DNA of 64,000 nucleotides from Bradyrhizobium cytisi (GCF_008123515.1 NZ_VSSR01000019.1:1-64000), one strand, 5' to 3'; positions 9,958 through 21,920 are shown, counted from the first letter of the stretch. Program-made: numbers and translations. Notes: generated from the sequence alone by a model not told the origin.

Positions 9958-9984
9958 TCTTAAGCCACTGAAATAGCTTGAATT

Positions 9985-11283
9985 TCAGCTCGCGGCCGGA
10001 GGCTTGGCCTGGGGGAAACAGGCGGTGAAAGTGGCGCCCTGCTTGGGCACGCTTTCGATCAAAAGCCGGCCGCGATGGCGGTTAAGAATATGTTTCACCA
10101 GCGATAATCCGAGCCCCGTCCCACCCTGGGAGCGGCTGTCGCCGACGTCCACCCGGTAGAACCGCTCGGTCAGGCGCGGCAGGTGCTCGGGCGCGATGCC
10201 GGGGCCGAAATCGCGCACCATGACCCGGATTTCCTGAGCTCCATCAGTGGCCGGGGTCGCCGTCAGCGACACGATGACGCGTCCGCCGGAGGCGCCGTAT
10301 TTGAGCGCATTCTCGATCAGATTCTCGAACAGGCGCAGCAGCTCCTCGCGGTCGCCCGCGATCATGACCGGGGCTTCCGGCAGATGGGTCTCGACCTCGA
10401 CCTGGCGTTCCCGAGCCAGCGGCTCGAGCCCGTCGGCGACCTGGAAGATGATCGGCAGCAGGTCGACCAGCGTATCCGGCCGTACATGGGCCGACAGCTC
10501 CACCCGCGACAGCGACAAGAGATCGTCGATCAGGCGCGCCATGCGGGTGGCCTGATTGTGCATGATGCCGAGGAAGCGCTCGCGCGCCTTGGGATCATCC
10601 TTGGCCTGGCCCTGCAGCGTGTCGATGAAGCCGGAGAGCGCGGCCAGCGGCGTGCGCAATTCGTGGCTGGCATTGGCGACGAAGTCGGCGCGCATCTCCT
10701 CGACCCGGCGCAGTGGCGTCTGGTCGTGGAAGGTCATCAGCATGCATTTGTCGGCGCCGCCGAAATTGGTCGGCACCGGCACCGGGGTGATGGTCAGCTC
10801 CATCCAGCGATCGACCGGGACATGGTCGAGATAGGTCGCGCGCCGCGGCTCGGTGGTCGCAATGGACTCGCGCAGCGCCGTGATGATCTCGGGCGAGCGC
10901 AGCGCGAACTGGGCGAGCTCGTTCTTGCGTAGCGCCGGCGCGAGCTGGGCGGCGGCGGTATTGAGATGGATGACGCGGCCGGCCCGGTCGAGCAGCACGG
11001 CGGGATCCGGCATGCCGGCGACGACCGCGGCCACCGCCGCGCTTTCGACCGGATTGACCCGGCGGGTGTCGTCGCGCGAGGCAGCGGTATCATGCAGCCG
11101 CCAGGGGATCAGCGCAGCAGCAGCGATGCAGAAGAACACCGTCGCCGCCCGCAGCACCGACAATTCGCCGAGCGAGACCACCACCGACAGCGCCAGCGCG
11201 GCCGCAATCAGGATGATGGTCGAGTGCCGCAGCCGGTCGGACCAGGGCTGCACCGTGGGAGACGAGGGAGCGTCGATCGCCAT
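9985..11283 (-). CDS. phoR: Phosphate regulon sensor kinase PhoR
   Basis: PhoR is the membrane histidine kinase that phosphorylates PhoB. The 432-residue protein has two N-terminal membrane segments (about 22-40 and 46-60), a PAS-like domain (about 85-185), the phospho-acceptor H207 in NASHELRTPLAAL, and an ATPase domain with LIENALKYG, DFGPGIAPEHLPRLTERFYR and GGTGLGLSLVKHI. As usual for PhoR there is no large periplasmic domain. It is the first gene of the pho cluster, 35 bases after a membrane protein gene on the same strand. Confidence 0.94.
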   Translation of the reverse strand: MAIDAPSSPTVQPWSDRLRHSTIILIAAALALSVVVSLGELSVLRAATVFFCIAAAALIPWRLHDTAASRDDTRRVNPVESAAVAAVVAGMPDPAVLLDRAGRVIHLNTAAAQLAPALRKNELAQFALRSPEIITALRESIATTEPRRATYLDHVPVDRWMELTITPVPVPTNFGGADKCMLMTFHDQTPLRRVEEMRADFVANASHELRTPLAALSGFIDTLQGQAKDDPKARERFLGIMHNQATRMARLIDDLLSLSRVELSAHVRPDTLVDLLPIIFQVADGLEPLARERQVEVETHLPEAPVMIAGDREELLRLFENLIENALKYGASGGRVIVSLTATPATDGAQEIRVMVRDFGPGIAPEHLPRLTERFYRVDVGDSRSQGGTGLGLSLVKHILNRHRGRLLIESVPKQGATFTACFPQAKPPAAS

Positions 11284-11318
11284 CGGGGCGGGCTTCTCCT
11301 TGTTGGCTTTTGCGCCGG

Positions 11319-12374
11319 TCAGGCGCCGCTGTCGCTGCGCTTTCTCACATAAGCGGCTTCAGGCGGTGGGCCTGGATCGAGCTTGAGCGCCGCCTGTTGC
11401 AGCCGCTTGGATCGGGCGCCGATGATAACCTCGCGAAACGTCAGCAAGATTACAGAGATGACGAAGGGCGACAGATAATAGAGGACCCGGAACAGCAGCA
11501 TGCCGCCGAGCAGCTCCTCGCGGTCCATCTGCCAGAGGCCGACCAGCATGGCGGCGTCGAACACCCCGAGCCCGCCGGGCGAATGGCTAGCGAAGCCGAG
11601 CAGCGTCGCCGAGACGAAGATGACAGCGACCACGACGAAGCCGAGATTGGGCTCGTCGGGGACCAGCACGTACATCGCGAGCGCGCAGAAGCCGAGATCG
11701 ATGATACCGATGGCGATCTGCAGCAGCGTCAGCGGGCCGCCCGGCAGCACCACGGTCCAGGGGCCGCGTCCGACGACCCGTGGCTGGGTCCAGACCCAGA
11801 CCACATATCCGACCAGCGCTGCGAGGATCATCATCGCAAACGTCCGGTTCAGCCAGGGCGGCAGCTGGTCGATCGCGGCGGCCGCCTCCGGATGATAGGA
11901 GATACCGAGACCGAGCACGGCGGCATTGCCGAGCCAGAAGGTGAGGCCGGCGAGGAAGCAGATTTTTGCGACGTCGATCGCGTTCAGCCCATAGGCCGAA
12001 TAGATGCGGTAGCGTACCGCGCCGCCGGTGAAGACGCTGGCGCCGACATTGTGCCCGATCGAATAGCTGGTGAAGGCCGCGAGCGCGTTGATGCGATAGG
12101 GCACGTGTGAATGGCCGATCGCGCGCACCGCAAACAGATCGTAGAACGTCAGCGTGAAATAGCCCGCGGCGACGAACAGCGCGGCCATCGCAATCTGGCG
12201 CGGCTCGGTGCTCTTGATCGCCTCGATCACCTCGTTGGTATCGATGCCGCGCAGCATGTGATAGAGCACATAGCAAGCGATGCCGATGACCGCGACGCTG
12301 ATCACAACTCCAAGCTTATGCAGGATTTGCTTCTGGCGCAGAAACGTCATCGCCCTGCGTATGGCTTCCAGCAT
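11319..12374 (-). CDS. MprF-flippase-like (UPF0104) membrane protein
   Basis: The 351-residue protein is hydrophobic with about eight predicted membrane segments and resembles the lysylphosphatidylglycerol synthase transmembrane (UPF0104) family, with the conserved NxLxxFTSYxIGHNVGASVFTGGAVRYR region and SHSPGGLGVFDAAML. Relatives form the lipid-flipping half of MprF; stand-alone members have mostly unknown substrates. It is upstream of phoR with a 35-base gap and could be cotranscribed. A lipid or isoprenoid-linked transport role in the inner membrane is inference. Confidence 0.75.
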   Translation of the reverse strand: MLEAIRRAMTFLRQKQILHKLGVVISVAVIGIACYVLYHMLRGIDTNEVIEAIKSTEPRQIAMAALFVAAGYFTLTFYDLFAVRAIGHSHVPYRINALAAFTSYSIGHNVGASVFTGGAVRYRIYSAYGLNAIDVAKICFLAGLTFWLGNAAVLGLGISYHPEAAAAIDQLPPWLNRTFAMMILAALVGYVVWVWTQPRVVGRGPWTVVLPGGPLTLLQIAIGIIDLGFCALAMYVLVPDEPNLGFVVVAVIFVSATLLGFASHSPGGLGVFDAAMLVGLWQMDREELLGGMLLFRVLYYLSPFVISVILLTFREVIIGARSKRLQQAALKLDPGPPPEAAYVRKRSDSGA

Positions 12375-12946
12375 CTAGACCTCGAATAACGCTTCAGCGG
12401 CCAGGGTGGCCGGCGAACAGGCGGACGACGCACAGGCACTCAACGAACAAGCACTCCACGAACAAGCGCTCAACAAACCCTTGCCGCCGGCTCCGGCCTC
12501 GCGCATGCCCCCGGCCCCTCCACTAGCGCGTTTCGAGGCGGAGTGGAATTCGCCAAAGTGAACAAAATCGCGTGCCTTCAATATTTTAGGCAGGTTTGCG
12601 GGCTCAAGGTGCACGGTTTGGCGCTTTCGGCGGCAAGTTCGATGGCAGGGCTGAAGCGAATCTCCATGGCAATCCTGCGCAGGGGCCGTGAAGTTTTGAT
12701 GATTTCGACCGGACAATGTTCCGTCACGCCTTAAGTCGAAATCAATCTATGGGCCGCATCCGCCTGTTGAAAGAGGGGCGGCCCGCGCCGGCTGGCTGCA
12801 GCGCAAACAGCCGCGCGACGAATCGCGCGGCCGAGGCCCGGTCCTGATAATCGGTTGCACCGCGATATCACAGAGGCCGGCGCTGGCGCGGCCGTCCGCC
12901 GGCGCGAGGCCGGCGGCGAGCATGCTGTTTGGAGGGAGCCGCCCGC
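12375..12946. other. Gene-poor gap of 572 bases
   Basis: No convincing gene is visible. The gap holds a short 15-base tandem repeat at 12436-12480 and two strong hairpins: GCCGCGCGA-CGAA-TCGCGCGGC at 12810-12831 and CCGCCGGC-GCGAG-GCCGGCGG at 12896-12916, next to the end of the dehalogenase pseudogene. The hairpins may end its transcript; neither is followed by a T-run. A 113-codon minus-strand frame here is of low complexity and probably not coding. Confidence 0.5.
12436..12480. repeat. Three-unit 15-base tandem repeat
   Basis: The units GCACTCAACGAACAA, GCACTCCACGAACAA and GCGCTCAACAAACCC follow each other directly. In the minus-strand frame they would encode a repeated SAC-containing pentapeptide, but that frame has no other sign of being a gene. 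Confidence 0.6.
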
Positions 12947-14438
<1,492 letters not shown>

Positions 14439-14446
14439 GGGCGTTA

Positions 14447-14466
14447 TAATACGTACGTACGTATTA
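14447..14466. promoter_or_regulatory. TetR operator palindrome
   Basis: The sequence TAATACGTACGTACGTATTA is a perfect 20-base palindrome nine bases before the TetR start codon. Its place and symmetry fit autorepression by the TetR protein. Confidence 0.7.
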
Positions 14467-14560
14467 ATGTCAAGCGCAAACGTGCTCCTCGGCAATCAGC
14501 TTACCGATCAGTCAGTTATCGGAGTTTGAGACAATCGATCGTCCGGCAGCGGATCGCGGT

Positions 14561-14857
14561 TCAGGCCACAGGCTGGCTCCGCGAAACCACCCAATAGCGC
14601 AGCCACGCACCGATGGTGCAGCCGACCAGATAGCAGGCGAATAGGACCAGGCCGAGGTCGAGCCAGTAGCCGAAGCGGCCCGGGACCACATGTGCGAACG
14701 AGGCCGCAACCAGTCCCGCGACCAGCGCGGCGAGCCAGCGCGCAGTCACCTTCGAGGTGCCGTTGCCGCGCTGGACCACCGAGATCCAGCCCATGCAGAA
14801 GCCCAGCAGCACCGAGCCGATCAGCCAACCCATATGGAACGAGACAAGATAGGGCAT
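14561..14857 (-). CDS. Small inner-membrane protein of unknown function
   Basis: The 98-residue protein (MPYLVSFHMGWLIGS...) has three hydrophobic helices at about 8-26, 41-58 and 64-86, with the basic ends pointing to the cytoplasm. I do not recognise a family. It begins two bases after the stop of the BON/OmpA gene, so the two are almost certainly translated from one mRNA and may work together in the cell envelope. The frame is open far upstream, antiphase to its neighbour; the ATG at 14857 is the start that fits the coupling and the hydrophobic pattern. Confidence 0.75.
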   Translation of the reverse strand: MPYLVSFHMGWLIGSVLLGFCMGWISVVQRGNGTSKVTARWLAALVAGLVAASFAHVVPGRFGYWLDLGLVLFACYLVGCTIGAWLRYWVVSRSQPVA

Positions 14858-14859
14858 CG

Positions 14860-16254
14860 TCACCTCACCAGAAATTCGATGCGGCGGTTTTGCGCCTTGC
14901 CGTCGTCGGTGTCGTTGCCGGCGACGGGCTGCGTGCTGCCGTAGCCGACCGCGGTGAAGCGGTCCGCCGGCAGGCCGGCCCTGACCAGAAATTCGATCAC
15001 CGCCTGTGCGCGTTTCTCGGACAGCGCCTGGTTGAAGGCGTCCTCGCCGTCGGAATCGGTGTGACCCACGACCTCGATATTTGTGGTGGGACAACGCAGC
15101 GCCGTCTCGATCAGATGATCGAGAATGCCGGCGGAGTCGGGATCGATGTCGGCGCGCTTGGTTGCGAAGCGGATCTTGCCCTTGGCCAGCAGCTCCGAGA
15201 ACAATTGCTGGCAGACGGTGCCGTCGACCGGCCCCGCCGCGGGCTTCACCGTGATTTCAGGCTTGTATTGCCAGATTTTTGGAAAGTCCTTGCCGAGGCC
15301 GGCGCGGATGTCGTTGGCCGCACCTTCGTACAGCGCATCGCCCGACAGCTTCACCTCGCGATCCGACACCACGAGCGTGCCGGTCGACAGCCGCGACAGC
15401 GCGCCGAGCGCTGCGACCACCGCGGTGTTGAAGGAGCCGGGAGCACCGACGCTGGCCTTTAGATTGTCGACGACTTTCTCGGTAAAGAACTTTCGCGACG
15501 CGCTGGTCTCGATCGCGGCGTGCACATTGTTGTCGGGCACGTAGCCGGTCATCGTCACGGTGGCGGCGACCGGATCCTTGTAGGCCTGGAAGATATAAGG
15601 CGGTGCCTTGATCTCGTTGGCGGCGATCGAAAAACCTTCGGGCAGGTTCTTGAGCGCAGCCGCGATCGCTTCGCGGCCGCCGAGGTCGCGCGCCATGCCC
15701 GACAGATTGACCTTGGTGTCGGAGATCGTGATCTTGCCGTCCTTCAGCTTGCCGATCTGGTCGAGCAGCAGCATCGCGGCCGCTTCGAACCGCGCCGGCG
15801 CGCCGCGGGCCAGGCCCATCTGATCGGCGACCTCGGTCCCATTGACCTCCTTGCGGGCGGCTTCCGTCAGGCGCGCCTTCATCGAAGGCAGCGGCGCGGA
15901 GCCCGACAGCGTCACCCGCACCACGTCCCGCTCGGCACTCCAGACGAAGGGCTTTGCTTCGGCAACAAGGCGGGTCTGGTCATCGACCAGCCGTACGCCG
16001 GGAACCATCTCGACCGTGGTCACGGCATCGCGGCGCCCCTCGTCGGAGAAGGCGTCCGCGGCCAGGCTGACGTCACGGCCGTCCACCGCGATCCGGGTCT
16101 TGTCCAGGACGGTGTCCTTGAGCGCGGCCGAGCTGCGGGCCGACAGGTCGGCCTCGACCGGCAAGGTGTTATTCCAGCCCGCAAATCCCCACATGACGGC
16201 CAGGGGAATCAGCCCCGGCCACCATTTGCTGGCCCACCTAAAAAGCATCTGCAT
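14860..16254 (-). CDS. BON- and OmpA-domain envelope protein
   Basis: The 464-residue protein has one N-terminal membrane anchor (about residues 13-30), a long middle part with repeated BON-like segments (for example GYVPDNNVHAAIE and VVSDREVKLSGDALYEGAANDI), and a C-terminal OmpA peptidoglycan-binding domain with VEVGHTDSDGEDAFNQALSEKRAQAVIEFLVRAG-type features and NRRIEFLV at the end. The layout anchor-BON-OmpA resembles mycobacterial OmpATb/ArfA more than classical OmpA porins. It probably ties the inner membrane to peptidoglycan. Start choice is uncertain: ATGs at 16290, 16254 and 16248 are in frame; the middle ones put the anchor near the N-terminus. Confidence 0.8.
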   Translation of the reverse strand: MQMLFRWASKWWPGLIPLAVMWGFAGWNNTLPVEADLSARSSAALKDTVLDKTRIAVDGRDVSLAADAFSDEGRRDAVTTVEMVPGVRLVDDQTRLVAEAKPFVWSAERDVVRVTLSGSAPLPSMKARLTEAARKEVNGTEVADQMGLARGAPARFEAAAMLLLDQIGKLKDGKITISDTKVNLSGMARDLGGREAIAAALKNLPEGFSIAANEIKAPPYIFQAYKDPVAATVTMTGYVPDNNVHAAIETSASRKFFTEKVVDNLKASVGAPGSFNTAVVAALGALSRLSTGTLVVSDREVKLSGDALYEGAANDIRAGLGKDFPKIWQYKPEITVKPAAGPVDGTVCQQLFSELLAKGKIRFATKRADIDPDSAGILDHLIETALRCPTTNIEVVGHTDSDGEDAFNQALSEKRAQAVIEFLVRAGLPADRFTAVGYGSTQPVAGNDTDDGKAQNRRIEFLVR

Positions 16255-16394
16255 TCGACGACCCAAACTCTGGAACCGGAGACAAAACAAACCCTTGGCG
16301 GGCTGTCAAACCGGAATAGGGCCCTTTCGGGGGCCACACGTGGAGAATTGGAATAACTTTTTCTTCAAGGGTAACACCCTAAGTTGAGGGCGGA

Positions 16395-17477
16395 ATGCCC
16401 AGGGGCGGCCAGCCGGACATGAAGCAACTCCGTAACAACGTCATTCGCGCCGGGCTGGGAGCACTCTATTTCAGCGGGGCGCACCATCTGCTGCGCCCGC
16501 TGCTGTCGGGCGTCGGCGCCATTTTCATGCTGCACCATGTGCGGCCGGCTCGTGAGCGCGTATTCCAGCCGAACCGGCATCTCGAGGTCACCCCCGACTT
16601 CCTGCGTGCGACGCTGCGCCATTTGCGCGCGCGCGAGATCGACATCGTCAGCATGGACGAGCTGCACGAACGGCTGGTGCAAGGCCGCTTCGACCGCCGC
16701 ATCGCCGCCTTCACCCTCGACGACGGCTATCGCGACAACTGGGAGCACGCTCTTCCGGTGCTGCGCGAATTTGACGCGCCCGCGACCATCTATGTTGCCA
16801 GCGACTTCGCTGAGGGCACCGGACGGCTGTGGTGGACCGCGCTCGAGGCCGTCATCGCCAAGGCCGAGCAGGTCGACGTGCGGATCGGCCATTCCGCGTT
16901 GCGGCTCGATGCGAGCACGCCTGCCGCGAAGCAGGCGGCGTTCGACCGCCTGCATGACTGGCTCCGCGCTCTTCCGGGCGAGCACGATCTGAAGCGCGAG
17001 ATCGAGGCGCTGTGCGCCGCCCACGGTATCGACATGGAAGCGCTGTGCCGCAGCCTCTGCCTGTCCTGGGACGAGGTGAAGCGGCTCGCGGCCGATCCAC
17101 TGGTCACGATCGGCGCTCACACCGTCAGCCATTGCAATCTCGCCAAGCAGAGCGAGGAGATCGCCGCGCAGGAGATGGCAGTCAGCCGGGTGCGGATCGA
17201 GAACGCGCTGGAGCGTCCGGTGCTGCATCTCGCCTATCCCTATGGCGACCGCGAGGCAGCCGGGATGCGCGAATTCGCGCTCGCCGCATCCGCCGGCTTC
17301 AAGACCGCGGTGACGACACGGCCCGGCATGCTGTTCGCAGGGAACGCCGGCCACATGACCGCGCTGCCGCGCGTCTCGCTCAACGGCAACTACCAGGACG
17401 CGCGCATTCTGCCGGTGCTGACCTCGGGCGCCGCGACCGCGATGTGGAACGGCTTTCGCCGGTTTGCCGCGGCTTGA
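16395..17477 (+). CDS. Polysaccharide deacetylase family protein
   Basis: The 360-residue protein belongs to the NodB/CE4 carbohydrate esterase group that removes N- or O-acyl groups from sugars. It has the metal and catalytic motif 1 FTLDDGYRDN at about residue 100 and motif 2 HTVSHCNL near 240 (HxxxH). Such proteins in rhizobia modify surface polysaccharide. No signal peptide is clear, only a moderately hydrophobic N-terminal part. It stands alone, divergent from the BON/OmpA gene, and ends in a strong hairpin. An ATG at 16419 is an alternative start. Confidence 0.85.
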   Translation: MPRGGQPDMKQLRNNVIRAGLGALYFSGAHHLLRPLLSGVGAIFMLHHVRPARERVFQPNRHLEVTPDFLRATLRHLRAREIDIVSMDELHERLVQGRFDRRIAAFTLDDGYRDNWEHALPVLREFDAPATIYVASDFAEGTGRLWWTALEAVIAKAEQVDVRIGHSALRLDASTPAAKQAAFDRLHDWLRALPGEHDLKREIEALCAAHGIDMEALCRSLCLSWDEVKRLAADPLVTIGAHTVSHCNLAKQSEEIAAQEMAVSRVRIENALERPVLHLAYPYGDREAAGMREFALAASAGFKTAVTTRPGMLFAGNAGHMTALPRVSLNGNYQDARILPVLTSGAATAMWNGFRRFAAA

Positions 17478-17479
17478 CT

Positions 17480-17505
17480 GTTGTCCCGGCCTTCGCCGGG
17501 ACAAC
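17480..17505 (+). terminator. Strong hairpin after the deacetylase gene
   Basis: GTTGTCCCGG-CCTTCG-CCGGGACAAC makes a perfect 10-bp stem two bases after the stop codon. There is no T-run, so it is either a Rho-assisted terminator or an mRNA-end stabiliser. The sequence resembles the dispersed palindromes of the window. Confidence 0.6.
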
Positions 17506-17563
17506 ACCGAGTTGACACCCCTCCCCTCGGCGCTCAAAACGGCGCCAACCCAAGGGAGGCACC

Positions 17564-18364
17564 ATGTCCAACGATCTGTTTTCGCTCAAAGGCCGCATCG
17601 CACTCGTGACCGGCGGCTCGCGCGGCATCGGCAAGATGATCGCGGCCGGATTCCTCGGAGCAGGTGCGGCGAAGGTCTACATCACCGCGCGCAAGGCGGG
17701 CCCTTGCGAAGCCACTGCGAAAGAGCTTTCGGCGCAATATGACGGCGAGTGCATCGCGCTGCCGATCGACATCTCGACCGTCGAAGGCTGCGACAAGCTG
17801 GCTGGCGAACTCATCAAGCTCGAGCCGAAGCTCGACATCCTCGTCAACAACGCCGGTGCGGCATGGGGTGCCGAGTTCGACGAATTCCCCGAAAGCGGCT
17901 GGGACAAGGTGATGGACCTCAACGTCAAATCGCTGTTCTTCCTGACCAAGGCTTTGGCAAAGCCGCTGCGCGCGGCGGCGTCGCACGAGCGGCCCGCCAA
18001 GGTCATCAACATCGCCTCCGTCGACGGCATCTTCGTCAATCCGGGCGAGACCTATTCCTACGCCGCGAGCAAGGCTGCCGTAATCCATCTGACGCGGCGC
18101 ATGGCGACGAAACTGATCAAGGACAACATCAATGTCACCGCGATCGCACCGGGCGCCTTCAAGTCCGACATGAACCGCGCCGCGCGCGATCATTCAGACG
18201 ACGTCGCAAAACGTATTCCCGCGCGGCGCATCGGCACCGACGAGGACATGGCAGGCGTTGCGATCTACCTCGCTTCGCGTGCGGGCGACTACGTCGTCGG
18301 CAACACCATCGCGGTCGATGGCGGTGTGGTGTACGCGAATGCGGGGCTGGAGATCGCGGGGTAG
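17564..18364 (+). CDS. SDR-family dehydrogenase
   Basis: The 266-residue protein is a classical short-chain dehydrogenase/reductase. It has the cofactor motif TGGSRGIG at about 16-23, NNAG near 95-98, catalytic Ser in NIASVDG and YxxxK in YSYAASKAAV. An RK pair after beta-strand 2 (ITARKAG) suggests NADP(H). It resembles RhlG/gluconate-5-dehydrogenase-like SDRs; the substrate cannot be told. A good ribosome site, GGGAGG, precedes the ATG. It converges on boxB with a repeat-filled gap between, so there is no evidence for a role in the box pathway. Confidence 0.88.
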   Translation: MSNDLFSLKGRIALVTGGSRGIGKMIAAGFLGAGAAKVYITARKAGPCEATAKELSAQYDGECIALPIDISTVEGCDKLAGELIKLEPKLDILVNNAGAAWGAEFDEFPESGWDKVMDLNVKSLFFLTKALAKPLRAAASHERPAKVINIASVDGIFVNPGETYSYAASKAAVIHLTRRMATKLIKDNINVTAIAPGAFKSDMNRAARDHSDDVAKRIPARRIGTDEDMAGVAIYLASRAGDYVVGNTIAVDGGVVYANAGLEIAG

Positions 18365-18395
18365 TTGGCGAGGGATAGCGCGACACCCTCTGCTG

Positions 18396-18512
18396 TCATG
18401 CCCCGCGAAGGCGGGGCATCCAGTACGCCGCAGCTTCTCGGCTGGAGCACAGCCGCCTCTGGAATACTGGATCACCCGCTCCAGTGCGCAAGTGCGCACA
18501 AGGCGGGTGATG
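18396..18512. repeat. Palindromic intergenic repeat
   Basis: The gap between the convergent SDR and boxB genes holds nested inverted repeats: TGCCCCGC-GAAG-GCGGGGCA, then arms around CCAGTA/TACTGG and GTGCGCAAGTGCGCAC. It may act as a bidirectional terminator. Confidence 0.6.
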
Positions 18513-18549
18513 ACACCATTTGCATGACGCGAGCGTTCGCCCCTAACGC

Positions 18550-19995
<1,446 letters not shown>

Positions 19996-20014
19996 GGCCG
20001 TGCTCCTTGGTCGG

Positions 20015-20137
20015 TCTCGTGTCCCGGACGCAGTGCGGCGCGAAGTGCTGCACTGCTGAGCCGGGACCTATGTCTGGTTCGCCTGGGTCCCGGTTCTGCG
20101 TCGCATCGCTTCGCGCTGCGCCGCGCCCGGGACACGG
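20015..20137. repeat. Dispersed palindromic intergenic element (family A)
   Basis: The edges CTCGTGTCCCGG and CCCGGGACACG are complementary, with a second inner pair around CGGGACC/GGTCCCG. It fills the 148-base gap between boxC and boxB within the operon and belongs to the same family as 8697-8820 and 47778-47897. Confidence 0.75.
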
Positions 20138-20143
20138 CAGTCG

Positions 20144-21832
20144 TTACACCCGTGTCATATCGAATTTCGGCTTCTGGCCGCTGCCGTAGCGGCGCAGCGC
20201 GCCTTCCTCGCCCACGGCATTGGGGCGCTGGAAGATCCAGTTCTGCCACGCGGTCAGCCGTGAAAAGATTTTCGATTCCATCGTCTCGGGGCCGACAAAG
20301 CGCAGGCTCGCTTCCATGCCGGTGAGACTATCCGGCGAGAAGCTCGCGCGCTCCTCCAGGAAGACGCGGACCTCGTCGTCCCAGTCGATGTCGTCGAGCG
20401 CGAAGGTGACGAGGCCGAGTTCTTCGGCCTGCTCGGCATCGAGCGCTGTGCCGAGCGTAGCTTCGGCACGCTCCACGTCGGCCGGATCGGCCTGGAAGCG
20501 CGACTCCAACCGCGTCAGGCCGTGGCTCATCGGATACGGGCCGAAATTCATGGCGGAGAGTTCGATCGAGGGCGGCGGCTGGTTGTCACCCTGGCGCGTG
20601 CCGATCAGCATGTAGGAACGGTCGGCAGCGAAGACGAGTTCGGCCAAGGTGCCGGCAAAGCATGAGCCGGGCTCGACCAGCGCCACCAGCGTGCGCGAGG
20701 TGACGTCGATGCGCTTCAAGACGCGCTTCCAGTAGTGGCGGATCTCGTTGACCAGCCAGTGCGCCTTGTTGGCTTCGAGAAACGCATCGCTGGCGAGCAC
20801 ATGGGCGCGGTCACCATGGCTCTTGAACACCAGCATGGCGATCTCGAGCTCGTTGATGCGCAAGTGCAGGATGGCGTCGTCGAGCTCTCTTGCGACCTGC
20901 AACGGCCAGAACGACGCGCCCTGCGCCATCATGCCGTCGATGTCGGTGGGGGCTGCTGCCTCCGGCGCCTTGATCGAGATGGTGGCAATGCGTGCGGCGC
21001 GGTCGATATCGACGGTCACAAAACCATAGCGGATGCTGGTCTCGTCGATCGTGCGCTTGAGCGGGGAGAGCGCGATGCCCTTGCCGCTGCCGGCGCGTTT
21101 CGACGCGGCCGCGAATTCCCTGGCGCGCTCGACGATCCTGGCCTCCAGCTTGGAGTTCGGCGCGATCTCGTCGACGAGGCGCCATTGCACGGCGCGCTTG
21201 CCCTTCACGCCTTCCTCGATGGTGCAGAAGAAGTCGGCGTGATCGCGGCGCACTTTGCGCTTGTCGACGACGCGGGTGAGACCGCCGGTGCCGGGCAACA
21301 CCGCGAGCAGCGGCACTTCGGGTAACGCCACGGCGGAAGCGCCGTCGTCGGCGAGAATGATGTGGTCGGTCGCGAGCGCGAGCTCATAGCCGCCGCCGGC
21401 AGCCGAGCCGTTCACGACAGTGATGAAGCGCTGGCCGGAATTCTCGGACGAGTCTTCCATGCCGTTGCGGGTCTCGTTGGTGAACTTGCAGAAGTTCACC
21501 TTGTGGGCGTGGGTCGAGCCCGCGAGCATGCGGATGTTGGCGCCGGCGCAGAACACGCGGTTCTTGGCCGAGCGCATCACCACGACCTTCACCTCGGGAT
21601 GCTCGAAGCGCAGCCGCTGGACCACGTCGGCAAGCTCGATGTCGACGCCGAGATCGTAGGAATTGAGCTTGAGCAGGTAGCCCTCGAACAGGCCGCCATT
21701 CTCGTCGACGTCCATGGTCAGCGTCGCGACGTCACCATCGACCGCCAGCTTCCAGTGCTTGTAGCGGGACGGTTCGGTCTGGAAATCGATGAATGTCGCG
21801 CCGCCTGCGAGGCGCCGATCTTCCCCGGCCAT
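20144..21832 (-). CDS. boxC: 2,3-epoxybenzoyl-CoA dihydrolase
   Basis: BoxC opens the ring of 2,3-epoxybenzoyl-CoA by adding two waters, giving formate and 3,4-dehydroadipyl-CoA semialdehyde. The 562-residue protein is a long crotonase-type protein with the oxyanion region CAGANIRMLAGSTHAHKVNFCKFTNETRNG and GSAAGGGYELALATD, and the typical large C-terminal extension of BoxC. Two ATGCAC-type palindromes lie just upstream, so boxC-boxB probably has its own promoter inside the cluster. Family length is normal. Confidence 0.94.
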   Translation of the reverse strand: MAGEDRRLAGGATFIDFQTEPSRYKHWKLAVDGDVATLTMDVDENGGLFEGYLLKLNSYDLGVDIELADVVQRLRFEHPEVKVVVMRSAKNRVFCAGANIRMLAGSTHAHKVNFCKFTNETRNGMEDSSENSGQRFITVVNGSAAGGGYELALATDHIILADDGASAVALPEVPLLAVLPGTGGLTRVVDKRKVRRDHADFFCTIEEGVKGKRAVQWRLVDEIAPNSKLEARIVERAREFAAASKRAGSGKGIALSPLKRTIDETSIRYGFVTVDIDRAARIATISIKAPEAAAPTDIDGMMAQGASFWPLQVARELDDAILHLRINELEIAMLVFKSHGDRAHVLASDAFLEANKAHWLVNEIRHYWKRVLKRIDVTSRTLVALVEPGSCFAGTLAELVFAADRSYMLIGTRQGDNQPPPSIELSAMNFGPYPMSHGLTRLESRFQADPADVERAEATLGTALDAEQAEELGLVTFALDDIDWDDEVRVFLEERASFSPDSLTGMEASLRFVGPETMESKIFSRLTAWQNWIFQRPNAVGEEGALRRYGSGQKPKFDMTRV

Positions 21833-21868
21833 GGGCCACCCTTGAGCTTGTTTTCGCTATACCGTTAG

Positions 21869-21884
21869 ATGCACAATAGTGCAT
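21869..21884. promoter_or_regulatory. Candidate BoxR operator 1
   Basis: ATGCAC-AATA-GTGCAT is a perfect 6-4-6 palindrome 37 bases upstream of boxC. Regulators of the BzdR/BoxR family are known to bind TGCA-containing repeats, so BoxR is the likely binder. A weaker copy lies 52 bases further out, about five helical turns away. Confidence 0.65.
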
Positions 21885-21920
21885 ATTCTGAGAGGCGTCT
21901 AGCATGAATCTGGACCACAC

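Noticed and set aside
12375..12716. A 113-codon minus-strand frame after the membrane protein gene, with SAC repeats
   Set aside because: The repeat comes from a 15-base tandem DNA repeat, the rest has no protein-like pattern, and no ribosome site precedes it.
12810..12916. Possible structured RNA in the gap beside the dehalogenase pseudogene
   Set aside because: The two hairpins are simple GC stems without a recognisable RNA family pattern; terminator or repeat remnants are simpler.
16365..17537. A 390-codon minus-strand frame over the deacetylase gene
   Set aside because: It is exactly antisense to a well-supported deacetylase; long antisense frames are expected at this GC content.
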